The position numbers and the translations under genes are program-made. Below, piece after piece: positions 1 through 5,438 of a stretch of DNA of 9,751 nucleotides; the stretch's first letter is position 1; each line of letters opens with the position of its first letter. Source of the DNA: Pseudomonadota bacterium (GTDB lineage: Bacteria; Pseudomonadota; Alphaproteobacteria; Reyranellales; Reyranellaceae). The notes below the pieces were generated by a model that saw nothing but the letters and a program-made list of their open reading frames with translations, had not been told where the DNA came from and searched no databases. The stretch lies in NCBI GenBank assembly GCA_023436825.1, contig JAEZHS010000498.1, forward strand, positions 1-9,751, written 5' to 3'.

Positions 1-814
1 AGCCGAAGTTCATCTTGCTCTTGTCGGCCACAGGAAGGTCATCGGGATCGAGGCCGGCGGCGGCGATGCTGCGCTTCAGGTAGTTGCCGTGCACGCCGGT
101 GAAGAGGTTGGTGTAGACGATCTCCTCGCCCGACGAATCGATGATGCACTGCTTGTTGCCGTCGCTGGCGTTGGCTTCCTTGCTGGCCGTGAAGCGCGTG
201 CCGATATAGGCGAGGTCCGCGCCGACCGCCTGTGCCGCCAGCACCGAGGCGCCGTTGGCGATCGAGCCCGAAAGCAGCAGGCAACCGTCGTAGAACTGGC
301 GCACCTCCGGGACCAAGGCGAACGGCGACAGCCGTCCGGCATGGCCGCCCGCACCCGAGCACACCAGGATCAATCCATCGACTCCCGCCTGGAGCGCGCG
401 CTTGGCGTGCTGGACGTTGGTCACGTCGTGGAACACCAGGCAACCGTAGCGCTTGGCCGACTTCACCACGTCGTCGGGCGCGCGCAACGAGGTGATCTGG
501 ATCGGCACCTTGTACTTCTCGCAGAGATCGATGTCGTGCTGCAGGCGGTCGTTGGAGCTGTGCACGATCTGGTTGACCGCGAACGGCGCCACCTTCTTTT
601 CGGGATGCCTGGCCTTGTACTCGGCGAGCTCGGAGGTGATGCGCTTCAGCCATTCTTCGAGCACTTCCTTGGGGCGTGCGTTCAGTGCCGGGAAGGAGCC
701 GACGATGCCCGCCTTGCACTGCTCGATCACCAGGTCGGGATTGGAGACGATGAACAACGGCGCGCCGACGACGGGGATCGAGAGGTTGTCGCGCAGCAGG
801 GCGGAAAGAGCCAC
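1..814 (-). CDS. Nitronate monooxygenase-family FMN oxidoreductase (3' end outside window)
   Basis: This reads as a flavin-dependent TIM-barrel enzyme of the nitronate monooxygenase / 2-nitropropane dioxygenase family, which oxidises alkyl nitronates with O2. Other members are enoyl reductases or have unknown substrates. The 271 visible residues contain the family hallmarks: GAPLFIVSNPDLV near residue 17, KAGIVGSFPALNARP at 34-48, the GAGGHAGRLSPFAL loop at 154-167 with the likely catalytic His158, SGSIANG at 182-188, and GADLAYIGTRF near 198-208 for FMN phosphate binding. The start is GTG at 814, chosen because AAGGAG lies 7 nt upstream and the protein begins as family members do; no in-frame ATG exists until residue 268. 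Family members are usually about 320 residues, so roughly 50 are missing past the window edge. It lies 61 nt after the DUF2306 gene and is probably co-transcribed with it. The fold assignment is firm; the substrate is unknown. Confidence 0.93.
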   Translation of the reverse strand, partial: MALSALLRDNLSIPVVGAPLFIVSNPDLVIEQCKAGIVGSFPALNARPKEVLEEWLKRITSELAEYKARHPEKKVAPFAVNQIVHSSNDRLQHDIDLCEKYKVPIQITSLRAPDDVVKSAKRYGCLVFHDVTNVQHAKRALQAGVDGLILVCSGAGGHAGRLSPFALVPEVRQFYDGCLLLSGSIANGASVLAAQAVGADLAYIGTRFTASKEANASDGNKQCIIDSSGEEIVYTNLFTGVHGNYLKRSIAAAGLDPDDLPVADKSKMNFG

Positions 815-821
815 GATTTCG

Positions 822-827
822 CTCCTT
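822..827 (-). promoter_or_regulatory. Shine-Dalgarno site fixing the GTG start of the monooxygenase gene
   Basis: The minus strand reads AAGGAG followed by a 7-nt spacer and GTG. This is the best Shine-Dalgarno match among the starts I inspected in the window, and it is the main argument for a GTG start at 814. The leader just upstream (about 828-845) is locally A+T-rich, which would keep the site unstructured. Confidence 0.75.
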
Positions 828-875
828 GGAATATTTATTTCAGTGTTCGAGCCGGCCTAGCACGATCGGCCGCGC

Positions 876-1271
876 TCAGGAACCGAACGCCGCGCGATGC
901 AGCAGGCGGCCCGGCAGCAGCGTCAGCAGCCCGGCAATCCAGATGCCGCCGAGGTAGACGCCGATCATCGTGTAGCGATGCGCGCGGACACGGCCGAGCC
1001 GCGCCATCACGATGGCGAAGGGCAGGGCGATCAACACGAAGATCGACAGCAGATGAAGGAAGCTCAGCGAACCGTGCCCGAGCCCGCGGATCCAGAAGCT
1101 GCTCATGGCGCTCGCCAGCATCAGGGCCACGTAGGTGCGGCCGAGTCCCTTGTGCACGACCGTTCCCTTCGGTCGCAGCATCATCCAGGTGCCGATCGCG
1201 AACGCCGCCAGCACGGATGCCAGATGGACCTGCACGGCCCAGCCGGCGGCAAGGATCGGCGCCAGGTTCAT
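876..1271 (-). CDS. DUF2306-type four-helix membrane protein
   Basis: A 131-residue hydrophobic protein with four likely membrane segments (about residues 8-31, 46-63, 69-91 and 101-125). The loop RPKGTVVHKGLGRTYVALM (33-51) and the HRYTMIGVYLGG segment (98-109) fit the DUF2306 family of predicted bacterial membrane proteins, whose biochemical role is not established. Histidines at 16, 40, 66, 73, 98 and 125 lie in or near membrane segments and could bind a metal or heme; that is speculation. The ATG at 1271 has no Shine-Dalgarno of its own. Instead it follows two tiny reading frames chained to the GST stop codon (see the repeat at 1265-1312), so translation probably depends on ribosomes arriving from the GST gene. 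The stop is TGA at 878-876. Neighbours are GST upstream and the flavin monooxygenase downstream. Confidence 0.82.
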   Translation of the reverse strand: MNLAPILAAGWAVQVHLASVLAAFAIGTWMMLRPKGTVVHKGLGRTYVALMLASAMSSFWIRGLGHGSLSFLHLLSIFVLIALPFAIVMARLGRVRAHRYTMIGVYLGGIWIAGLLTLLPGRLLHRAAFGS

Positions 1272-1312
1272 TTCAGGCCGGGTTCATTTCAGGCCAGGCT
1301 CATTTCAGGAAG
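1265..1312. repeat. Three-copy 16-bp tandem repeat at the GST/DUF2306 junction
   Basis: Three consecutive 16-bp units occupy 1265-1280, 1281-1296 and 1297-1312. The first two agree at 15 of 16 positions; the third agrees with the second at 12 of 16. On the minus strand each unit carries CTGAAATGA. In the first unit read, this supplies the GST stop and an overlapping ATG (ATGA). That ATG opens a frame Met-Ser-Leu-Ala-stop (1303-1289). One base later comes Met-Asn-Pro-Ala-stop (1287-1273), and one base after that the DUF2306 ATG (1271). The likely ancestor is a direct 4-nt ATGA overlap of the two genes, expanded by two repeat units. Confidence 0.85.
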
Positions 1313-1965
1313 GTCTGCGGCCCGCCGCGTTCCAGCGCGCGCTGGTAGGCCGGCCGCGCCTGGACGCGCTCGACGAAGCTTCTGAGTCTCGGCAGTTTGC
1401 CGGCGAAGCCGACGCGCGCATCGGCAGCCTCGATCGGGAAGCTCATCTGGACGTCGGCCGCGGTGAGCTCGGCGCCCGCGAACCATTCCCGCTTCCCGAG
1501 CTCGCTCTCGAGGAAGGCGAAGTGGTTGGTGATCTGTGGGCCGAGCAGGGTCTTGTCGGCGCCCTTGGAGATCGCCTTGGCGACCGGCCGCATCATCCAC
1601 GGCACGCGCTCGGGCAGGCGGTTGAACACCAGCTTCATGAACAGAAGCGGCATCAGCGAGCCTTCGGCGTAGTGCAGGAAATAGGTATAGTGCAGCCGCT
1701 CCGGTGTGCCGTGCTTGGGCGCGAAGCGGCCGTTGCCGTAGGTCTCGACCAGGTATTCGAGGATCGCGCCCGATTCGGCCAGCGTCTTGTCGCCGTCGGT
1801 GATCACCGGCGACTTGCCGAGCGGATGCACGGCGCGCAGCGACGCCGGCGCCTGCATCGTCGGCTCGCGCTTGTAGAGCTTGACCTCGTAGTCGAGGCCA
1901 AGCTCCTCCAGCATCCACAGCACCCGTTGGGAACGCGAGTTCTCGAGATGATGGACGGTGATCAT
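1300..1965 (-). CDS. Glutathione S-transferase family protein
   Basis: A 221-residue cytosolic GST, typical in length. It would conjugate glutathione to electrophiles or act as a glutathione-dependent reductase. The N-terminal thioredoxin-fold domain shows MITVHHLENSRSQRVLWMLEEL with candidate active-site Ser10/Ser12, the cis-proline segment HPLGKSPVI (47-55, Pro53) and the glutathione-contact motif ESGAI (64-68). The helical C-terminal domain has LTAADVQMSFP (167-177), with the conserved N-capping box and Asp171. The N-terminus resembles the Gtt1-like bacterial/yeast group (from memory of the family). The start is ATG at 1965, with GGGAG 7 nt upstream. The stop TGA (1302-1300) lies inside the 16-bp tandem repeat and overlaps a tiny frame by ATGA. 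Upstream, 149 bp of palindromic repeat separate it from the carotenoid oxygenase gene. The substrate cannot be told. Confidence 0.93.
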   Translation of the reverse strand: MITVHHLENSRSQRVLWMLEELGLDYEVKLYKREPTMQAPASLRAVHPLGKSPVITDGDKTLAESGAILEYLVETYGNGRFAPKHGTPERLHYTYFLHYAEGSLMPLLFMKLVFNRLPERVPWMMRPVAKAISKGADKTLLGPQITNHFAFLESELGKREWFAGAELTAADVQMSFPIEAADARVGFAGKLPRLRSFVERVQARPAYQRALERGGPQTFLK

Positions 1966-1985
1966 GCGAGCGCTCCCATTGTTGT

Positions 1986-2107
1986 CCTCCCCAACGACGT
2001 TGGGGAGGTGGCCCGAAGGGCCGGAGGGGTCATAGGCCACGGCGTGGTGCGCATGACCCCGCCGCCCCCTCCGGGGGCACCTCCCCATCGTCGGAACGAT
2101 GGGGAGG
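1986..2107. repeat. Composite palindromic intergenic repeat (three nested hairpins)
   Basis: Two similar hairpins lie in opposite orientation. The first (1986-2008) has perfect 11-bp arms, CCTCCCCAACG and its complement, around one base. The second (2080-2107) has perfect 12-bp arms, CCTCCCCATCGT and its complement, around a 4-base loop. Between them, GGGGAGGTG (2002-2010) pairs with 2078-2086, GGGGTCAT (2026-2033) pairs perfectly with 2053-2060, and CCAC/GTGG closes the centre at 2037-2047. The block therefore looks like two copies of one REP-like unit facing each other, as in BIME elements. It sits between the oxygenase stop (2115) and the GST ribosome site (1973-1977). No T-run follows on the minus strand, so it is not a classical terminator, but it could stabilise mRNA ends or attenuate transcription into the GST gene. 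Confidence 0.85.
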
Positions 2108-2114
2108 AAGTTGT

Positions 2115-3551
2115 CTAAAGCGGACCGGGCCGCCAGTTGCCGTGGAACCCAGCGGGCACCTTGGTACTGAGATGGGCGAGCGCCCCCGGACCCTTGGCGA
2201 TGTCGGTCGCCTCGAACACCGCGAGGTCGCTGCGGCCCTCTTTGCCGCGCCACACCACAGTCAGCACCCAGCCGTCGCCCTCGGCGGCATCGTCGCCGCG
2301 CGGCACGAAGATCGGCTCGCCGAAGCGGTCGGCCTGGTCGCCGGCAAAGGTCTCGTTCTTGCCGGTCTTGAGGTCGTAGTGGGTGATACCGTCCATGCGC
2401 GGCTCGCCGGTGCGCGTGTCGACGACGTTGCCGGCGACGATCCAGCCGTGGCGGTAGTCGCTCATGCAGAAGCGCTCGTCGAAGCGCGGGAACTCGCCGG
2501 CGCGATCGTCGAGCTGCTCCTCCTTGAAGGTGTTGGCCTGGCCCGCCGGATCGAAGGTCCAGCGGAACAGCCTTGCCTGCGGCGTCGTCGGGGTCGACGG
2601 CCTGCCGTCGGGCAGGGGGAATAGCGGCGCCACATCGAACTTCATGACGTCGACCACGACCTTTCCGTCCGCCGTCTCGTAATGATTCATCGGATGGAAC
2701 ACGTAGCACGGCGGCGCGCTGATCCACTTCACGTCGGCGACAGTGCCGTTGCGCGGGATGAAGGCGATGTGCGTGCCCTTGTCCGGCTCCCAGGCGAAGG
2801 GCGGCAGGCCCGCCATCGCCCGCTCCATCGACGAGGTGAGCGGGAAGATCGGAATCACGATCCAGTTCCTCGTCACCGCGAAGTCGTGGATCATGCTGGG
2901 GAAGGGGCCGTCGAGAATCTCGGCGCGCGTGACCTTGCCGTCGGCCGTCACGGTCTGGACGCTCACCTCCTTGGTGAAGCGGCCCTTGGCCGAGTAGCCG
3001 AAGAACACCATCTCGCCGGTCTTGGGATCGAGCTTGGGATGGGCGGTGAAGGGACCGCAGAGCTTGTCGTCGAAGGTCTCGTAGCCGTCCTTGGGACCGA
3101 CCGGCATCAGGCTCGCCGGATCGAGCGAGAAGGGGGCGTGTGCCTCCTCGAGCGCGAGCAGCTTGCCGCCGTGCCAGACGATGTTCGTGTTGGCGATGGT
3201 CGAGCCCAGCGCGACGATGCGGGGATCGCTGTAGCGCGGATTGCCGAAGGTGCCGGAAAGCCCCTCGCCCTCCTTGTTCTCGAGCTCCCACTTGGGCGTG
3301 CGCACCCAGCGGTTCTTGTAGGAGACGTTGCCGTTCTCGATGTGGAAGGCGTGGATCATGCCGTCGCCGCCGAACCAGTGATACGGCCCGCGCGGCGCGA
3401 ATTGCGGGTTGGGGCCGTTGCGGTAGAGCGTGCCGCAGAGCTCCTTCGGCAGCTCGCCGGTGATGTGCAGATGGCCCGCGTCGGCCTCGGTGTTCACCGG
3501 GCCGTAATAGCCCTGCAGGAAGGGATTGTCGGTCGGGAAGGCCTTGGCCAT
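2115..3551 (-). CDS. Carotenoid cleavage oxygenase-family protein
   Basis: A 478-residue non-heme iron(II) dioxygenase of the RPE65 / carotenoid oxygenase family (seven-bladed beta-propeller), which splits a C=C bond in carotenoids, apocarotenoids or stilbenoids. The four iron-binding histidines are visible: His171 (AHPKLD), His222 (MIHDFAV), His286 (VFHPMNHYE) and His470 (GFHGNW). Second-shell glutamates are plausible at 135, 353 (EFPRFDER) and 412 (GEPIFVPR). Family signatures GTLYRNGPNPQF (40-51) and WFGGDGMIHAF (59-69) are intact. The start is ATG at 3551, with GGAG 6 nt upstream. An in-frame ATG at 3686 would add 45 residues with no family character and was rejected. No signal peptide is seen. 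The gene reads toward GST, DUF2306 and the monooxygenase. The substrate is uncertain: Glu135 follows LLAL where, from memory, stilbene-cleaving members carry Lys, which argues weakly for another substrate. Confidence 0.94.
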   Translation of the reverse strand: MAKAFPTDNPFLQGYYGPVNTEADAGHLHITGELPKELCGTLYRNGPNPQFAPRGPYHWFGGDGMIHAFHIENGNVSYKNRWVRTPKWELENKEGEGLSGTFGNPRYSDPRIVALGSTIANTNIVWHGGKLLALEEAHAPFSLDPASLMPVGPKDGYETFDDKLCGPFTAHPKLDPKTGEMVFFGYSAKGRFTKEVSVQTVTADGKVTRAEILDGPFPSMIHDFAVTRNWIVIPIFPLTSSMERAMAGLPPFAWEPDKGTHIAFIPRNGTVADVKWISAPPCYVFHPMNHYETADGKVVVDVMKFDVAPLFPLPDGRPSTPTTPQARLFRWTFDPAGQANTFKEEQLDDRAGEFPRFDERFCMSDYRHGWIVAGNVVDTRTGEPRMDGITHYDLKTGKNETFAGDQADRFGEPIFVPRGDDAAEGDGWVLTVVWRGKEGRSDLAVFEATDIAKGPGALAHLSTKVPAGFHGNWRPGPL

Positions 3552-3584
3552 GACGCGCTCCGCTCGTCGGGTTAAGGGTAACGC

Positions 3585-3614
3585 TGTGTACTTATCCGAC
3601 GCTATCAATACACA
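3585..3614. promoter_or_regulatory. Inverted repeat TGTGTA-N18-TACACA upstream of the oxygenase gene
   Basis: Perfect 6-bp arms at 3585-3590 and 3609-3614, centred about 49 bp upstream of the oxygenase ATG. The inner sequence also contains two TATC-like boxes. The position and size would suit a dimeric repressor or activator site, but 6-bp arms at this spacing can arise by chance and no regulator gene is adjacent. Confidence 0.25.
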
Positions 3615-3748
3615 CTGTTCCCCGCAAGAGGATTCAGATGATATTTTCGGTGACAGCATTGCCTGCACGTCAGTCGAACAAAACAAGCAGTGGTATGATG
3701 GCAGCGGCGGCCCCCAGATATGGCTGCTCCTGGAGCCTCAAAAGTCGC

Positions 3749-3776
3749 AATAAAAGACCCCGACCTTGCCGGCGGG
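3749..3776 (-). terminator. Possible leftward Rho-independent terminator
   Basis: On the minus strand a short GC-rich hairpin (3776-3758, stem CCCGCC with GGTCGGG, one bulged base, loop about 5 nt) is followed by TCTTTTATT (3757-3749). It is oriented to stop transcripts arriving from the MFS gene, but it lies about 300 nt beyond the MFS stop, and the stem is short and bulged. It could equally end a small leftward RNA. Confidence 0.3.
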
Positions 3777-3789
3777 CTGCTGTCATGCA

Positions 3790-3834
3790 GAAATAATTTC
3801 AGTTATTGACAAGAACTTTGGTGCTCTGTAGAGT
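3790..3834 (+). promoter_or_regulatory. Sigma70-like promoter with overlapping inverted repeats, reading rightward
   Basis: A consensus -35 box TTGACA (3806-3811) is followed by a 17-bp spacer and TAGAGT (3829-3834, 4 of 6 matches to TATAAT), predicting transcription from about 3841. Directly upstream, partly over the -35, are two overlapping inverted repeats: GAAAT-A-ATTTC (3790-3800) and AATAA-N6-TTATT (3792-3807). This arrangement would suit an operator. No rightward gene follows: a transcript would cross 3841-4075 and then run antisense to the MFS gene. I see no T-run terminator for it. Confidence 0.35.
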
Positions 3835-4075
3835 GCGGGGCTTCTGTCGCTCCATGCATCGGTCATCCCGTCCGGCTGCCTTCAACCGGGTGGCTGGGCG
3901 CCACGGCCAACAGCGTCGAGGGTACAGTCCAGCGGGAGGGGCTGCCGGAAATGCAGAAAATGCCAAAATTCACGAGTGAGATGACTGCATTGCCTGCATC
4001 CCTCCAGCAAAGCCGAGAGGCGACTGACGCGCTACCAACCGAAATCGACTGATCTCGGCGGACGGTCGGGATGAT

Positions 4076-5329
4076 TCACTCTTGCCGCCGATAATAGAGG
4101 TGGCCGCCGACGCCCAGTCCCAAGAGCAGCAGGCCGACATAGAATTCGGTGTGGGTCGGGCCGATCAGGTCGAACAAGGGCGTGGCGCCGAGGTTGAAGA
4201 CCAGCATGGAGCCCGCCATGACGGCGAGCCGCAGGCGGAACACGCGGGCGATCTCGGCGCCGCGGAACACGGTCTGCATGCGCGTGATCATGGGGATGAA
4301 GAAGAACGGCCCGCCGAAGCCCGCGACCAGGCCGGACAACATCATGCCCGGCAGCTTGTAGGGATTGGGCAGGCCCCAGGCGGCGACGGCGATCAGCACG
4401 AAGCCCAGGCCCATCGCCACGTAGCCCAGGAACATGGTCGAGAGCGGCCGGGCGAAGCGCACGCTGCCCGCCACGAGGTTGCCGACAACGTCGCCCACGC
4501 CGATCGTGCCGATGATCAGGCCGAGCGCGGCAAGGCCATGGAAGCCGAACAGGTGCGGGTCGTGCTCGACCACCATCAGGGCGATGGCGAGTTGCAGGGC
4601 AACGCTCCACGGGCCGTTGGCGAAGGCGTTGATCAGCAGCAGCGCACCGGTCGTGGGCTCGCTCAGCATCAGGCGCGCGCCGTCGAGCAGGGCATCCCAC
4701 GCGCCGCGCCAGCCGCCGCGGCTCGGCCGGGGCTTGCTCGCGGGATCGAACACGCGATCGCGCACGGCCCACACGGCGAGACCCGACAGCACGAAGCCCA
4801 CCGCCGTGACCGACAGGAAATGAATCACCGGCAACAGCGTGTTCAGCACGGCCGCCATCATCGGGCCGATCAGGCGCGCCAGGCGCCAGGTGGCGTCGAA
4901 CAGGCCGTTGATCCCCTGCAGGCCCTCGTGATCCTTCACCAGTACCGGCACGGCCGATTGCAGCGCCGGGGTGAAGACCATGCGCATGGCGGCGAGGCCC
5001 ATGACCGAGACCACCAGCAGAGGGATCGAGATGCCCCAGATGTAGAAGCCCGCGACTGGCAGAAGCGCGAGCACGGCGCTCGCGTACTTGGCGCCGATCA
5101 TGGCGCGGTCGGCCCGCCATCGGTCGAACAGCGAGGCGCCGAGCAGGCCGACGGCCAGCAAGGCGCCGTACTGTGCGGCGTTGACGTAGCCCGCGGCATT
5201 GCCGATCTGCTCGGCGGCGATCCACACGACGGCGACGCGGAACAGGTCCTCGCCGATGGTCGAGGCGGCGAGACCCGACCACACCGTCGCGACGGCGGGG
5301 TCTTTCAGGGGACGAAGGACGGGGATCAT
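4076..5329 (-). CDS. MFS transporter, probable exporter
   Basis: A 417-residue integral inner-membrane protein with about 12 hydrophobic segments in two halves, split by a polar loop near 191-226 (RDRVFDPASKPRPSRGGWRG). The loop 2-3 signature of the major facilitator superfamily appears as GASLFDRWRADRAMIGA (64-80, Asp69/Arg70). DATWRLARLIGPMMAAVL (145-162) resembles the EntS / MFS_3-type drug and siderophore exporters that use the proton gradient. The substrate is not deducible. The start at ATG 5329 is chosen because MIPVLRPLKDPAVATVWSGLAAS matches the usual family N-terminus; no clear Shine-Dalgarno precedes it. The stop is TGA at 4078-4076. It stands alone: a palindromic repeat lies upstream (5357-5431) and the gene-free 524 bp downstream. 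Confidence 0.88.
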   Translation of the reverse strand: MIPVLRPLKDPAVATVWSGLAASTIGEDLFRVAVVWIAAEQIGNAAGYVNAAQYGALLAVGLLGASLFDRWRADRAMIGAKYASAVLALLPVAGFYIWGISIPLLVVSVMGLAAMRMVFTPALQSAVPVLVKDHEGLQGINGLFDATWRLARLIGPMMAAVLNTLLPVIHFLSVTAVGFVLSGLAVWAVRDRVFDPASKPRPSRGGWRGAWDALLDGARLMLSEPTTGALLLINAFANGPWSVALQLAIALMVVEHDPHLFGFHGLAALGLIIGTIGVGDVVGNLVAGSVRFARPLSTMFLGYVAMGLGFVLIAVAAWGLPNPYKLPGMMLSGLVAGFGGPFFFIPMITRMQTVFRGAEIARVFRLRLAVMAGSMLVFNLGATPLFDLIGPTHTEFYVGLLLLGLGVGGHLYYRRQE

Positions 5330-5356
5330 GAAGCGAAGATCGCGGACACAGTGCCG

Positions 5357-5431
5357 CTGTCATCCCGAGCGGAGCGAGGGACCTTTACTGTGGCTTCAAG
5401 GGTCGCTCGGGCTTCGCCCTCGGGATGACAG
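5357..5431. repeat. 75-bp interspersed palindromic repeat
   Basis: The outer arms CTGTCATCCCGAG (5357-5369) and CTCGGGATGACAG (5419-5431) are a perfect 13-bp inverted repeat. GAGCGA...ACC (from 5372) partly pairs with GGTCGCTC (5400-5407), and a second CTCGGG copy forms an inner hairpin. Repeats beginning TGTCATCCCGAG are, to my knowledge, scattered through intergenic DNA of many bacteria. Here it fills most of the 109 bp between the serine hydrolase stop (5439) and the MFS start (5329), so it may contain or displace the MFS promoter and may end the hydrolase mRNA. Confidence 0.85.
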
Positions 5432-5438
5432 TGATGGG

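Larger units (their letters stand above)
3651..3998. repeat. Pair of 17-bp direct repeats (16/17 identical) flanking 314 bp
   Basis: The sequence TGAC(A/T)GCATTGCCTGCA occurs at 3651-3667 and 3982-3998. The enclosed 314 bp contain the promoter-like and terminator-like signals. The inner ends show only a weak inverted similarity (CGTCAGTCG on the left, TCTCACTCG as the complement on the right; 6 of 9). The pair may be two binding sites for one regulator, an old duplication, or the footprint of a small non-autonomous element. There is no transposase and no convincing terminal inverted repeat. Confidence 0.4.
3552..4075. other. 524-bp gene-free region with locally low GC
   Basis: This lies between the start of the oxygenase gene and the stop of the MFS gene, so it holds the oxygenase 5' region. 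By hand count G+C is about 43% in 3601-3660 and 42% in 3781-3840, far below the neighbouring genes. I found no credible protein: short frames such as a 33-codon one at 3695-3796 lack a ribosome site and family resemblance. Visible structures are inverted repeats, a direct repeat pair, a plus-strand promoter-like sequence and a possible leftward terminator, each listed separately. It could be a long regulatory region, a small-RNA locus or the remains of an insertion; the sequence does not decide. Confidence 0.6.

Noticed and set aside
89..1348. Long plus-strand frame (419 codons) opposite the monooxygenase and DUF2306 genes
   Set aside because: It is antisense to two genes with clear family signatures, its product is rich in Arg/His/Asp without motifs, and long antisense frames are expected in DNA this rich in G+C.
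1300..3291. A single 663-codon minus-strand frame that would fuse an out-of-frame oxygenase segment to GST
   Set aside because: The first part is the wrong frame of the oxygenase gene. GST has its own ATG at 1965 with a good ribosome site and full family length.
3598..3621. General-stress (EcfG-type) promoter upstream of the oxygenase, GGAAC followed by CGTC on the minus strand
   Set aside because: The spacer is 15 nt instead of about 16-17 and the -10 is CGTC rather than CGTT; two deviations make it unconvincing.
3552..3686. 45-residue N-terminal extension of the oxygenase from an ATG at 3686
   Set aside because: The extension has no family similarity and no Shine-Dalgarno; the ATG at 3551 has GGAG at a good distance and a typical N-terminus.
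3695..3796. 33-codon basic small frame on the plus strand
   Set aside because: No ribosome binding site, no known motif, and it ends within the promoter-like region; chance is enough to explain it.
4082..5428. Plus-strand frame of 448 codons covering the MFS gene
   Set aside because: The product is highly charged (Glu/His/Gln/Arg-rich) with no recognisable domain; the minus-strand reading is a convincing 12-helix transporter.
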